Shown: positions 37,539 to 49,089 of the stretch, piece by piece
Numbering within the stretch: the stretch's first letter is position 1
Layout: each line of letters begins with the position of its first letter
Source: Progne subis subis
Taxonomy: Eukaryota; Chordata; Aves; Passeriformes; Hirundinidae
Direction: 5' to 3'
NCBI GenBank assembly: GCA_022316685.1
Contig: JAKJHU010000834.1
Location: 51,021-115,020, forward strand
DNA length: 64,000 nucleotides
Made by a program: the position numbers and the translations under genes
The notes under the pieces: model-generated
Database searches by the model: none
The model's input: the letters and a program-made list of their open reading frames with translations, nothing else
Told to the model about the DNA's origin: nothing

Positions 37539-40500
37539 CAAGGAGCCTATTGAACATAGTTTTGTTTTCTTTCTCAGTCATTTACATTTAACAAATATGA
37601 ATGATGTAATAATTTTTTGTTCCTCATAGCAAAACCAATTTTTTTTCTGATCAAATATTCATGAGAATTGCCAGTTCATTTGTGATGAATTATTGGTTCA
37701 TTAGTAATCACAATTACAGTTTCTTGTTTGTTTTTACCTAGGCCATTATTTAATTGAAGAATGGTTTCAAACACATTAGAAGTTCTGCTGATAGCATTTC
37801 CTGCCAAATTCATAATGACCTTCAAAAATTTTCTGACATCCAAGGAAAAAACAAATAAATATTACATGAATGCTAGTATAATATTATTATTTGTAACATA
37901 AGGACGTTTCATTTTCAAACACCAAAGAAAAATCCCTTTCTAATATAATTTCTTATGACCATAACTTGAAACAAACCACAAAGAGTTTGAATCTGGCTAT
38001 ATATTATTCAAGCAGCTTTACCCTTTGAGTAACCCACATACCACTTTGTATTTTGTCTCTGGTCTTGTCTCTCTGCAATAAGACTGAAGAAATAAATGAG
38101 CTTTTGTTCTGGCCACACAAATGCAAGAACCCAGTGAGCATAATTTTGAGGAATGCTGTTGTCTGATTTCCATTTATAACTGTCACATATGCTTATATAC
38201 ACAGCCAGGGCACAGCAATAGTAGGTCATATGAAAAACTGTAGGATAGATATTTTTGACAGCTGAAACCAAGCAAAATCTATAGAAAGAATCCCAAAAAC
38301 AGGTCTGGTGCATTTTGACCAGAGAAAATATTCTTTTAAATATCTGGTTTTATGTCCTTTTGGGAAAGAAAATACTATAGATTCAAACTTTTTATATTCT
38401 CTTTCCTTTTTTATTCAGAGCTGCATAGAATGTAATTGTCTCTAGGAACAGATTTTACCAGGAAGATGTGTAGATGGAAGGAACAAAAGTTCCACAAGGG
38501 AAAAAAAAAAGTCATCTAAATTTTCTGACAATTAAAGAGAAGTCTTAGCCATAGTTTTCAATCTGAAGCTGCTTTAATGTTATTTTTATTCTTCACCTGA
38601 AACAAAATTGAACACTTTTGCTTCCAAATGAGTTTTCCCAGGCCTCTTCTTCACTCCATTGCCATTTAGTCTGCTAATATGTCTTTGACAAAAATGTATC
38701 TGGAACAAAAATTAACCTTGCTGTTCACGAAGATATTTATTACCACATATAACTGTCGTGATATATATATATATATAAAATAGCACATAATAGCCATAAT
38801 AACCTTGTTGGAGAAAGAGAAAAATAATGAAATCCAGTCCTATAATTCAACCTAGTTTAAATATGTGATTCACAAGTGTAAACTACATATACTGATCTGG
38901 TTGGTATAGTAAGGAAATGTGGCAGTTGTCTATATTGCTCTGCAGTTTTGCAGTTTCATCACAGAACCCTTTATAAAGAATTCTGATTTTATAAGGAATT
39001 CTCAGGGTCACAGATGTTAGCTCACTTAGAGTTTTCAATTCATTACCAAAGTATTCAAAGTTTGTAGAAATGTATGTAGGAGTAAGAGCTGGACTCAATG
39101 ATCTTGGAGGTATTTTCCAAGCTAAATGATTCTTTGTTTCTGTGAACAGTTACTTTATTCCTCATATTTCTTTATTTCTGTCTTCTGCAATGTTATTTAT
39201 GCTAGAACCCTTGGCAGTAGTGATACAACCTTGCTTTCTGCTTTGGATCCATTTATGTAGATTTTAGTTTGGTGAAATAGGAGAGCTAATGTTAGCATTA
39301 ATCACTGTTTTTCCGCTGTCTTGGAGCTCTATTTATTAGATATGTACTAGGCAAAGTGGAAAGTTTCCGCATGATCAATAAACATTTAGGCAATGGTAGT
39401 TTATATTCTTTTCTCTTTTTCCCCCCAACAGTTCATTTAATACCTGAAGGTGATCTGATGCAGGATATCCTGATTAATAGTATTTCTGTTCCTTTGGAAA
39501 TCTGGAGCTCAGCATGAAATGAACTGCTTATAAAATTAAGACAATGAGATATAACTTCCTCAGAGTTGATTTTATTTGGAGCAGCTAAACTCCTGTTTGC
39601 TTTTTTTTTTTTTTTAAAAAAAGCAGATAGATAGACTGATAGATAGAAAAATAGATCAGAGTACATAATTATTATATACTTCTTACCCATATACATGCAG
39701 TGGGACAATATCCCTATGCTCCCATATGCATTGGCTGCCAATTACATTCCTCAGGAAAACTGGCAGTATGGAACAGTATGGAGGGGGCAATTTTTGCTGG
39801 ATTTCCTCCAAAGCCAGTGCTGAAAGATATCTAAAGGGTTTTAACACAGATACTGATGCTGTCAAGTTGTTAAAGGCTTGAATTTTTAGTTCATCTGAAA
39901 ATTGAACTCTGACCCTTAGAGCACTATGAGTTTTTTAAGCTATCTTTGCAGAGATTCAAGGTTCAGTGGTCTACATCTTCAGGCCCAAACAGTTGTATTT
40001 TCTATTGCATTCTTTTTTTTCTAACCTATGAATTTCAGCATTATGGTTGAAATGGCAGCCAATACCACAATTACTTTGCTCATGGAAGTGAAAGAAGACT
40101 TTGCTTCTCTATTCATGTTTGCCTAGAAGGCTATCTTTTTTTTAACTTCAGCACAGGTCAGTGTTACTGATCACAGAGACGGGACTCCACAGATCAGACT
40201 ATGAGACACTGTAGGGCAATGTTGTTCTAAACTTCTTTTCTTTTATTGTTACTCTTTGGGGAATCTGCTGCTTTGTAAGTTATGGACTAAATAGATCCCT
40301 CATGAATGGCTTAATTTTTCTAAATTTTATTTAAGTTTTTAAATTATATTAAAGTGGGTTTTTTCCCATTCCAGTAGGATTTGTTTTTTCCACATGAAAC
40401 AACATGTGGCAATCTCCACTATCTGTTAGATGTATAATGCTTTATACATCATCTTTGTAGAAAAAACTGTTTTATAATTGTACAGTATGCCAGCACAAAT

Positions 40501-41033
40501 CAGCAGCAATTCTTTACTCAAAAAATACGACATTTCAGCCTGGGGCCAAAATTCCCAAGTACTTTGTCTATGAAACCACAATTATGATTTTTGGGACCAT
40601 TGAAAATGCTACTTCAGTAGTTGTTTAAAAATTTCATCTTAATTTATGATATTACAATAAACTTATACTTAAGGAAACCATGTTTAAATGTGAAGGGAAA
40701 ACTTGCTGAGCACAATAATTCTGGTAAGGAAAAAAATCAGTAAATGCACATAAGAAAATGTAACAGAAGTGTCAGGAGCAAAGTACATACTGCATGACTT
40801 AGCAGTTTACCTGCATCTGTAATAATTTAGCCAGTGTCCTGATAATGTTGTTTAGCATAGCCTGTAGTGTTACATTTAAATATCACATCAAAAAAGACAT
40901 ATTTTTTGCACCCCTTTAAATGGACTTTCTGAGACAGTTTTGGAAAAAATAATTTCCAAAAGCTTTTTGTGTCCAGCCCTGAAGTTTAGTTCAAGTGTCC
41001 TAAAATGCAATGAAATCAGATTTCCTTAGATGA
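37539..41033. other. intergenic, no gene recognised
   Basis: A+T-rich sequence containing a TA array near 38758-38776, a GATA-like patch near 39624-39660 and one CR1 3' fragment (39086-39145). No gene was recognised. Confidence 0.5.
39086..39145 (+). mobile_element. CR1 LINE, short 3'-end fragment
   Basis: GAGCTGGACTCAATGATCTT followed by GGAGGTATTTTCCAAGCTAA and a decayed ATTCTTTGTTTCTGTGA resemble the last 60 bases of CR1 elements. Confidence 0.75.
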
Positions 41034-41038
41034 GCAGG

Positions 41039-41807
41039 TGTCTTGGGTTGCAATACGTAACCAAAAATGTGTATTCTATCTGCCATCTGTTGAAACCAGT
41101 TGTGGAGGTGTTTTTCTTTATCTCTTCTATGACCCATTCCTCATAACTCTGGGATGGGGGGCGAGGGGGGGAGGGGGGAGAGGCCGTCTCTTCATGGGCC
41201 TCCTGTTAAAACCAGGTGGAGCAGTGTTCTTTCTCTCTTCCTCGGCCTGTCCTCCCTCCAGGGAGATATCTGCTGTTAATGGGCCATTAAGGCTCACCAC
41301 ATGACTGATAAAATTACATCATCCCATTGTGAGGTACTCCACCCAGTGGGAGGAACCAAGAATTTCTACCTGGATAAAACTTGAGATTCAGACCAGCAGG
41401 ACAGCCTGTTCTCCACTGGATTCCCAGGGGAAAACTGGACCCATGTCACCATCACTGGACCCTTCTACAGGATCATCTCTAACCCAATAGAACCACATCT
41501 CTCACTCCAGGAGGACTTATTTGGACTTCTCCCAACACCCTGGCCAACAGGTTATCAGGTCGTATTCTGAGTCTGTTAGTGTTTCTAGGATTTTTTTGGT
41601 TTTGTTTGCTTGTTTGGGTTTTTTTGTACTACTACATTTGTATTTTTAATATTGCTAATAAGGGACTGTTATTCCTATCCCTATATCTTTGCCTGAAAGC
41701 CCTTAATTACAAAATTATAGTAATTTGGAGGTAAGGTGTTTACATTCTCCATTCAAAGGGAAGATCCATCTTTCCCTGGCAGACACCTATTTTTCCAAAC
41801 CAAGACA
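41039..41807 (+). mobile_element. solo LTR, family A, with perfect 5-bp TSD
   Basis: The best preserved copy of the family: TGTCTTGGGTTGCAA at the start and CCAAACCAAGACA at the end (near-inverted termini), 769 bp. A perfect 5-bp duplication, GCAGG, lies at 41034-41038 and 41808-41812. A G-run near 41155-41180 and a TATA-like GGATAAAAC at about 41372 fit a U3 promoter. The last 200 bp match the 3' part of the LTR at 43277-43946. No internal region is attached. Confidence 0.92.
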
Positions 41808-41929
41808 GCAGGGTATATAAAAGGTGTCAAGATTCTGCATTTTCTAATGCATGTATATTTTTCTTTCATGATTATGCATGTAGGGATTCCTATTGAGTCT
41901 ACTAAGAAGTTTTGGTATATTTGGAGATA

Positions 41930-41985
41930 TATATACACATATATATGTATATACACATATATACATACATACATGCATATAGCAA
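41930..41985. repeat. AT / ATAC simple repeat
   Basis: Alternating purine-pyrimidine ATATATATACACATATATATG-like tract with CATA units at its end. Confidence 0.85.
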
Positions 41986-42400
41986 ATTATGCACTTAATT
42001 ATTTGCTTTTATTTATTTTTATTTTGACAGATTACATATAATGAGTTAAGGAGAATTTTCTCCTGTAAAGAAGAAAACTTAATTCATATTACAGTGTGAA
42101 CACATGCTGTTATCTTACTTTCTCTTGCAGCTGTCAGTTACTGGTATGCTGAATTGGTCCTTGTGTGCAAACAAGCCCATCAGCTTTTTTTAGCTAAAGT
42201 ATAAAATGTTCAGTGTGAAACTGAGCAAAATTCTGAATCTCTCTGATATGTTGATGTACTGATGCACTTCTGCTGGGAAATGTGCCCTTCAGTATAGAAA
42301 CTCCTGTAGTAACCTTAAAAACTGAGTTGTCAAAAACTGATATAATCACGGACAAAGACCCTCTAACTCTCTAAAGTTAGAAAGTGGTACATTTTTTCAC

Positions 42401-42775
42401 TGGCGGGCATCATGGAAGGCATCTAAGAAAGACGTGGCCACCCCAAACAAGGTTATTTGCCCTCTATTTATTTTCCAAGATCTTATTTACAATACATATA
42501 CATAACTCCAGCACCTCCCATCCCTGTTCTGTCTCAAAGGATGAAGTCAGGAGAGTCTTGGTATGAAGTCCAGGTGCTAGCCATTATTCTTACTGGTTTC
42601 AATCTGTTCTTATGATGGTTCACTTGCTCCACTTTTTCTATATGATTATATAACATTTACCTCTAGCTTAGGCATCTAATATTCATTAGCCTACTATTTA
42701 CTGATCTAACTTACATTTTGATCAATATAAATTGTTTCTAACCCTTAGCTAAAATCTTAACTCTTTAAAATCATG
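42401..42775 (-). mobile_element. candidate short LTR with 6-bp flanking repeat
   Basis: A 375-bp segment is bracketed by the identical hexamer TTTCAC (42395-42400 and 42776-42781). On the - strand it holds a TATATAA element and, further on, AATAAATAG, the order expected in an LTR, and it ends CCCGCCA. Its other end is CATG rather than TG, so the termini are imperfect. No second copy lies in the window, hence the modest confidence. Confidence 0.4.
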
Positions 42776-43276
42776 TTTCACAACAGCATTGTTAAAGCAA
42801 TGTGGCACTGCTGTCAGTTACATGGAAACACCCCTGAGACATCCTCTCTTAGACATGTCCTAAAACTCCCTGGGAATTCTTGCTCACAAGTTACAAGCAA
42901 CTACCTTACCTACTAGTTTTCCTTTTTGGTACATCTCTCTGATATTTATGACCCTCTATCTATCTAGGCTGATATGTTTTGATGGCAAACTTCATTAAGT
43001 CTTGTCAGTGAAAGCAAGCAGTACTCCTCTACTTGCTCTGCATGAGCAGGGATACAGCAGCTCAAATTTTGTCTGGCTTACAAGTTATCAGTGATAAATT
43101 GAGCAAGGAGGGTCTTCTTATCAATTCAAGCAAGAAGAGTCTGCTGGTTTTAGTGCTCAAAAATGCCGAGACCTGCTTGAGCATACCATCAAACCCAGTT
43201 GTGAGGATATGCAAGAAAGATGCTCCCTGACTAAGGCTGGGACCAGCAAGGATGTGCAGGCCCTCATATGGGAGTG

Positions 43277-43946
43277 TGTTGAGGGTTAAGTTCTCCTGTA
43301 GAATTTTTCCCCCCCCCATGAGTTGCTAGATTTTAAGTAGGGGTAGTTAAGCGGTGCTTAACCTGACAAAAGAAGTTGATCACTTGGTTTTGGGGGAGGG
43401 AGGAGGCTCGCGGAGAGCTGAGGTGGGGACACACAGCTCTCAGTCTTCCGGGGAGCACGGATCGGGGACGGCTGGCTGGCTGGAGTCCACGGCTACCAGA
43501 GGAGTTTGGTCCTGGGAATTCTACCATCTGTTGGAGTGCCCAGGAATTCGGAGTTTCTTCGCTGTCCTGCTGGATTTTGGGTCAACCCTGGTACAGCCGC
43601 TGCGGCTTCTCCGGCATTGCCCACCTCGCCTGCCGGGGCACCCCCCTGCCTGCCTGCTGAGGACAATCCACCGTTTCCAGCCACCAGCGCCGGAGCTTTC
43701 CACCGTTTGCCCTCGGGGTTCTTTGGTTCTGTTTTACTGTTATTATAATTGCTGTTGTTGTTTGTCTGTCCTGTTATATTTACTAGTAAAGGACTGTTAT
43801 TCCTTTTCCCCATAGCCCTAACCGAAAAGTTTTTTCTTTTAATCTTCCAAATTGTAGTAACACGGAGGGAAGGATTTAAATTCCTCATTTCCCTGGAGAG
43901 GCCTGCCTCTCCTTAGCAGACACCTGTCTTTTTTCAAACCGAGACA
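43277..43946 (+). mobile_element. solo LTR, family C, with perfect 5-bp TSD
   Basis: A 670-bp LTR starting TGTTGAGGGTTAAG and ending TTTCAAACCGAGACA. The pentamer GAGTG flanks it at 43272-43276 and 43947-43951. Its last 200 bp (from GGACTGTTATTCC through GCAGACACCTGTC) match family A, while its first 450 bp are unrelated and much richer in G+C. It is thus a sister family that has exchanged its U3. Confidence 0.88.
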
Positions 43947-43951
43947 GAGTG

Positions 43952-46542
43952 AGAGTTAAAATTTTCAAGCAGCAAAACCCAAAAAGCTGATAACACCTTT
44001 TGCAGCAGCATAGAATATTTTGCTGAGTAAGCATGACAACCCAGCATCTAAAAAGGTATAAAATAATAAAAATTACTTAATACTATAAAAGGCCAGTCTT
44101 ATTTTTGCACAGCAAAGACTTTTAGCATACCTCCCAAAGGTGAAAGGATTTAAATAAATAATTTAATATATTTGTATAAATAGATTTGTTTTACCATCCT
44201 TAATTCTGTAGATAAAATCATAGAAAAATCAATTAGACCTGTATAATCTTTAGACATAAACTGTTCACTAAGTCTGGAGCTAGGATTGGATCCAGCCTCA
44301 CATGGACTCCTGTTTAAGGAGTTCATAGAACAAAGGGATTCTTTCTAAACTCTGTGACTCAATGGAAAGTCTTTGCTAAAAAACTTGGTTTGAAGGTCCC
44401 ACTCTGTCCACCACTACCCCATAACACAGTGTTTAGCAGTGGGAGCCATGCCCAGCCCTCTGCAGAGGGTGGGAGCATGCCAGAACCAGGCATTGCTAGA
44501 ATGAGTGAAGCCATGCCTGTGCCCACAAGGCAGCACCCCAGCTGCACAGGGGACATCTCATCAGGTCCGGCTAAGGCTGACCTTTCTGAGCAAGTCACAG
44601 ATTGTCTGATGTCAACAACTGTAACAGTGATGAGAGATAAACTTTGCAAAGGAAAAACCTCAGATCAAACAGATTCCCTGAAGTCAATGCTACAACCTGC
44701 CTTCCCCCTTCATGAACAAAAATTGCTTCTAGCAGAAGTAAGAAGAAGCCCTTGAATTTTGTATTGGACAGTAAAGGCCGCAGTCTCTGAATACTTTATG
44801 ACAAGCAGTCCCAACTAAGACACAATGAGTGTCCAAAATTATCTCAGCTTTTTTTTAACATCATGCTTACCTAGAAGACTGAATGAAAAATAATTTTTGC
44901 TTTATATATCTGCAATAAGTCAGTCCATCATTAAACTTAATTTGTTACTGTAATGGAGATTTTTAATCTGCATATGTGGAGCAGTGGAACAACCCCTGTA
45001 TTGACCCAAATATCAAGACCTGTATCCATTCAGTGCTATATCTCATTATTTTTTAAGTTAAATTTGCAAAGATAGAGCCTCAGGCTCATTTAAGATCATG
45101 ATCAGTCTTTTATAACTGTTAAACCCAGTTTTCTGTCAAGTAACAACAAATAATTTCTTTTTCACAAAGCTGAATGCTGGCTGTTCTATGATGCCTTTGG
45201 TGATGTCTCATCCAGATCGAGTTTGTACAGAATAGCGACAATAAATGGAGAAGGCAAGAGGTATGTAGGGGGACTGCTAGATGTTTTCTGTTTTAGTATT
45301 TACTTCTTGTCCAGTCTCCCTTTCCTCAGAAATAATAACATACTGTTTTCCGCTTAGCTCTAGCTATATGGCAACATAACCATATATTAATATAGGGCTT
45401 AAGATCAGAAATAATTTATAACCTGTAGCACAGGGATTAGTACTGAGTCCTTTTCAATGACGTTCCTGTTACTGGTGGGTCAGTTTTACTGAGTCCGAGC
45501 ATTAGAAGGACGGATTTCTTGAATCAAGCACATTTCCTTTTGGGGGGAGTTGATCTCACCCAACTTCAGCTGTATAAAAGGACATTAACCACCTGGATAA
45601 ATTCCCGTATAGTCATCAGCAAACATCATATTCAATATATGATTCATTCCGCTCTGAGGTAAATCACTCACAGGAAGTGCAAATCTCAGTGATTATTTCC
45701 AAAAAAGCAACAAAATCTGAATGTTTGGGATTGCTGAGACTATCTTGTCATCCTGGAAATGCTTCTGAGCAAAAATCAGGGGTCTACAGTGCTTTTGTAG
45801 GTCAGCTTTCAGAACAAAGATTGCAATGCAGAGAAACTGATCCCTCAGAAGGCCTGTCTGATGGTTCCTTCTCCTGTTGAGCCTATCTTTAAAGTAACCT
45901 GTGATAGCCTAAGTAACATTCCAGTTTTTCTGCAGTTTAAAAGCACTCAAGCATAGGGGGAGAAATTCTTTTCTGCTGGGCTTGGGATGAGTGTGAAATA
46001 AGTTTTTTCCAGATGCAATCTCATTTCCATACAAAACTGCTTGTCTGGTGCCAAGGAATAAAATAAATCAGTGAAGGTTCAAAGGTGAAGGTTTAATATC
46101 CTATTCAAAATCTAAGGCAGAACAGTAACAGATGATTTTAAAAATTTATTTACAGACTGGGAGATCTGCTTTTCTATCAGTATATAGAAGATCGGTATTA
46201 CCTTAAAAATATAAGAACCTTCAGCATGATGTAATGGAATTTTTAAATAATTATTCCATTTTTATACAATTTTATTTTAAAATATGTACTTTACAGAAAA
46301 GCCAGAAGAAAAAAATAAACAAATACCCTGAAGAGTTTTCAGATGCAGATAAGGAAAACATTCCAACAATTAAAATCTTGAATATGGATTTTTGCATATG
46401 AGAAGCAAAGTAATAGGCTGAAGTTGTAAGTAGATGCTAGTCATAATATATGCAGAGAAGAGGCCTTTTGAAGGACTCAGTAGAAAGAACAACGATTTTC
46501 TTATCTAGGCTTATGCTCTCAAAATATTGACTATGGACATCT
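43952..46542. other. intergenic, no gene recognised
   Basis: No gene or transposon recognised. A 133-codon open frame at 44354-44755 has no motif I recognise and no clear exon signals. Confidence 0.5.
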
Positions 46543-46548
46543 ATAATC
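46543..46548. repeat. target-site duplication of provirus (left)
   Basis: ATAATC directly precedes the provirus; the identical hexamer follows it at 56264-56269. A 6-bp duplication is typical of alpha/beta-type integrases. Confidence 0.97.
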
Positions 46549-47193
46549 TGTCGGGGGGCTTCCCCAACATTCAGGTGGTTTCAGGGTCCCTTTCCCCCCT
46601 GCACAGCTCCGAGCCAAGCCGAAGGAAGAGACGGAGTCTTCAGGTGTAGATTTTTCAAGGTTGCATTTTTCGTTTATTGTTTCTTATCTTACAAATTTCT
46701 CACAGTCCAACATGATGTTTGCAGCTGCATGGACTTCTCACGTCTCCCCCCGAGCTGGGCAGTCCTCAATCTTTTATACTAATTACTACGTGTTCGTTAT
46801 TTACTATTTCTTACCAATGTCTATCACTATTACTAAAAAGGTCATCTATACATTGACCCAATCCTCACTAACTACTTTGTGCCAACGTCATAGCAGAAAT
46901 GGAGTGAGGGAAAGAGAAGGAAGAAGAAGGAGGCAACGCCCCAGATTCTCCACCTTGTCCCCATTCACTCCAATGCTATGAACCTAAAATTACTATTTTT
47001 TTCACTCTGTGATAAACTAAACTACTATTTTTCACACTCCCGTGGCCTGCAAACCCTTTCTCAGTTTAGGAAGTTTTTCCCATGGACTGAGATCAAAGCC
47101 AGATCTCTCTGAGCTCTGGGCTGGGGTCTCAGAGCCCCCTGCCCAGGTCTCTGACCCTCCAGGGCAACAAAAGGAATGCCCTGGACTCCAACA
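46549..47193 (-). repeat. provirus 3' LTR
   Basis: 645 bp with TG...CA ends (+ strand TGTCGGGG...CTCCAACA). On the - strand it has a TATAAAAG box at 46771-46778 and an AATAAA signal at 46673-46678, about 100 bp apart, defining U3-R-U5. The end of env overlaps its U3. It lacks one base (within CCAGATCTC, near 47100) that is present in the 5' LTR. Confidence 0.96.
46673..46678 (-). terminator. poly(A) signal in 3' LTR
   Basis: AATAAA on the - strand about 95 bp downstream of the TATA box; expected to end the viral transcript at the R/U5 border. Confidence 0.8.
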
Positions 47194-48449
47194 TCTCCCC
47201 CTCCTGTTTGAACCAAAAACACTTCCTTGGCCACTCTGTCCATGGCTCGCCGTATACATAGAAACAAACACGGCAAAATCATGAGAAGGATTACAAGCCC
47301 TATTAAAATATATATAACTATTTTTAAAAGTTCCTTCCACAGTGATGAAAGGTTAAACAAATTGAACAAACCATCCATCCATGACGCAGTTACCTCTCCA
47401 AGTTTGTTCACACTCTCCTGCAATTGCCTGACGTTTTCATGAATGGATTTGGAATGATCTGACAAATTCATGCAGCACATTCCCTCAAATTCCTCACACC
47501 CATGCCCGTGGGTCAGCAAAAGGTAATCAATCGCTGCCCTGTTTTGGAGAGTTGCTCGTCTTACACTGTCAATGTCTAACAACATGTCACTCAGTGCAAG
47601 AGAGACAGCTCGGGCATGTTTGCTCAGCCAACAACCCACACGATCCAATTGTGTCAAGGCTGCTCCTGATGCTACCTGTGGGTAAAAAATTGCAACTGCA
47701 ATTCTCTGAGCCTTGCTCCATGTGTGAACTTCATCATCACAATTTGGGTCATACATTTGAACTGATCTTTTCCCTCTCTGTTTTAGTTTTCTCATCAGTG
47801 TCATGTCGGGTGTTAGCAATGAAAGCATTCCAATGCTGCACGGACCACCTGTGGCATTTGCAGGAATCGCGGGCCAAATTTTGTTCCCACAAATGAAAAA
47901 GTTTCCCCTTGGTAACTGAGCTGGAACATGATTGGATGGTTTTTTCAGCATCTTAGTGTAATTACACCAAGATGATGAATTTCTGTAAAAATTGAGGTTT
48001 GGAGTGACGTCTATAGTTTTATTTTTTGCCACTCCAGAAAGGCCGAATTTCACACAGAATTGCATTGGGACTGATCCAAGAATTTCCAGTTCCTGGGGTT
48101 CAAAAGGAGCCACAGGAAGGAATTTCACCCAAACATCCCATTGGTCCACTGGATTTACAATGGACTTTGAAATTTCTGAAAGGATGTTTTTTGGAATCGG
48201 CCATTTGCTCACTGGCAACCCCACTAAACATGTTGAGAAAGGTTTCCCTGGTCTTGAGTGTGTCAGGCAGATGGTATCCAAACCTGATGCATTGGCTAGA
48301 GTTTCCCAAACATTCTCTTTTGGTTGAGCCACGGGCAAAACTGCCGCATTGCTCAAGGCAACCAAGAAGAGAATGAGGCATAAGGATAGTTCTTTCATTT
48401 TCAATGACCTTTTTCTCATGGGAATCCCTAAAAATGCAACACCACCCAA
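47061..48449 (-). CDS. env: env, envelope glycoprotein with alpharetrovirus-like TM subunit
   Basis: An open frame of 462 codons. Likely translation starts are the internal Met at residue 11 or 18, just after a plausible splice acceptor; the hydrophobic signal peptide covers about residues 20-36. Residues 37-228 form the surface subunit, ending in the furin-type site RGKR (225-228). The transmembrane subunit carries an internal fusion-peptide region between Cys237 and Cys273, an immunosuppressive-domain-like segment (LQNRAAIDYLLL), the CX6CC motif (318-326) and a membrane anchor at about 376-398. This is the arrangement of alpharetroviral envelopes. The surface subunit, at about 190 residues, is short for that group. 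There are several N-glycosylation sequons (for example NKT, NSS, NYT, NAT). From about residue 419 the frame runs within the LTR. No internal stop is present, so it is potentially expressible. Confidence 0.9.
   Translation of the reverse strand: MGGVAFLGIPMRKRSLKMKELSLCLILFLVALSNAAVLPVAQPKENVWETLANASGLDTICLTHSRPGKPFSTCLVGLPVSKWPIPKNILSEISKSIVNPVDQWDVWVKFLPVAPFEPQELEILGSVPMQFCVKFGLSGVAKNKTIDVTPNLNFYRNSSSWCNYTKMLKKPSNHVPAQLPRGNFFICGNKIWPAIPANATGGPCSIGMLSLLTPDMTLMRKLKQRGKRSVQMYDPNCDDEVHTWSKAQRIAVAIFYPQVASGAALTQLDRVGCWLSKHARAVSLALSDMLLDIDSVRRATLQNRAAIDYLLLTHGHGCEEFEGMCCMNLSDHSKSIHENVRQLQESVNKLGEVTASWMDGLFNLFNLSSLWKELLKIVIYILIGLVILLMILPCLFLCIRRAMDRVAKEVFLVQTGGGDVGVQGIPFVALEGQRPGQGALRPQPRAQRDLALISVHGKNFLN
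47194..47205 (-). promoter_or_regulatory. polypurine tract
   Basis: AGGAGGGGGAGA on the - strand, abutting the U3 start TGTTGGAG; primes plus-strand DNA synthesis in retroviruses. Confidence 0.9.
48428..48429 (-). other. candidate env splice acceptor
   Basis: TTGCATTTTTAG on the - strand ends here, nine bases before the in-frame ATG at 48419. Its position just upstream of the signal-peptide-coding ATG suits a subgenomic env mRNA, but the pyrimidine tract is short. Confidence 0.4.
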
Positions 48450-49086
48450 GTCCCAAAGAACTCAAGTTCCAGAGTCTTTTTTGCACGTAGAACGAAGGGA
48501 TGTCTGCTGCTTTGACACCAGCTCACGTCTGCGTGCCCACTTCTCTTCCTCCGGTCTTGGGGTCCGTCTCTGCTTGTGTCTGGACTCGGTACGGTTTCAC
48601 GTGTCTTGCTGCCAGCCACTTTGACCCAACTGCTGTGGAGACACAAGCAGATCCCTTGCCCCAAGTTATCAATTTGAACGGTCCTTCAATTTGACCTGTT
48701 TCTGGGTTTCTGACCAAAACTAAAGGGTTTTCCTTCAGTTTTGCTCCCGTGCTGTTTGAAAAATGCCTCATGATTGGTGGAGTTGGCTCTGTAAAAGAGC
48801 CATTGAGAAAATTCAACACATACAAGGCTTTATTCAAGCGCATGTATGGTGTTGCGTCTGCTTCTCCTCTTTTTTGTCTGTCCAAAAGGGATTTCAATGT
48901 TTGATGTGTTCTTTCAATGATTGCTTGACCTGTTGGAGAGTGTGGGATACCAAAGGTATGATGGACACCCCACCTCTTCAGGAATTTGTCAAGCACTTTC
49001 CCTATGTATGTTGGTCCGTTGTCTGTTTTGATTTCTTGCGGCACGCCTAAAGATGCAAATGCCTGCAAGAAATGTCGACAAGCGTG

Positions 49087-49089
49087 TTA
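49087..49089 (-). other. in-frame stop codon in integrase core
   Basis: TAA on the - strand, between the first catalytic Asp and the second Asp/Glu of the DDE triad. The reading frame is unchanged on both sides, so this is a point nonsense change rather than a frameshift. Confidence 0.9.

Larger units (their letters stand above)
41813..43271. other. intergenic with a possible small LTR
   Basis: Contains an alternating AT/ATAC patch (41930-41985) and a candidate LTR (42401-42775). Otherwise nothing was recognised. Confidence 0.5.

Noticed and set aside
43354..43888. Overlapping 80-153-codon frames in G+C-rich DNA
   Set aside because: They lie wholly within the solo LTR 43277-43946 and have no recognised domain.
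45166..45290. Possible exon-like stretch after TTTCTTTTTCACAAAG
   Set aside because: A short open frame follows, but I cannot match it to a protein and there is no convincing acceptor/donor pair.
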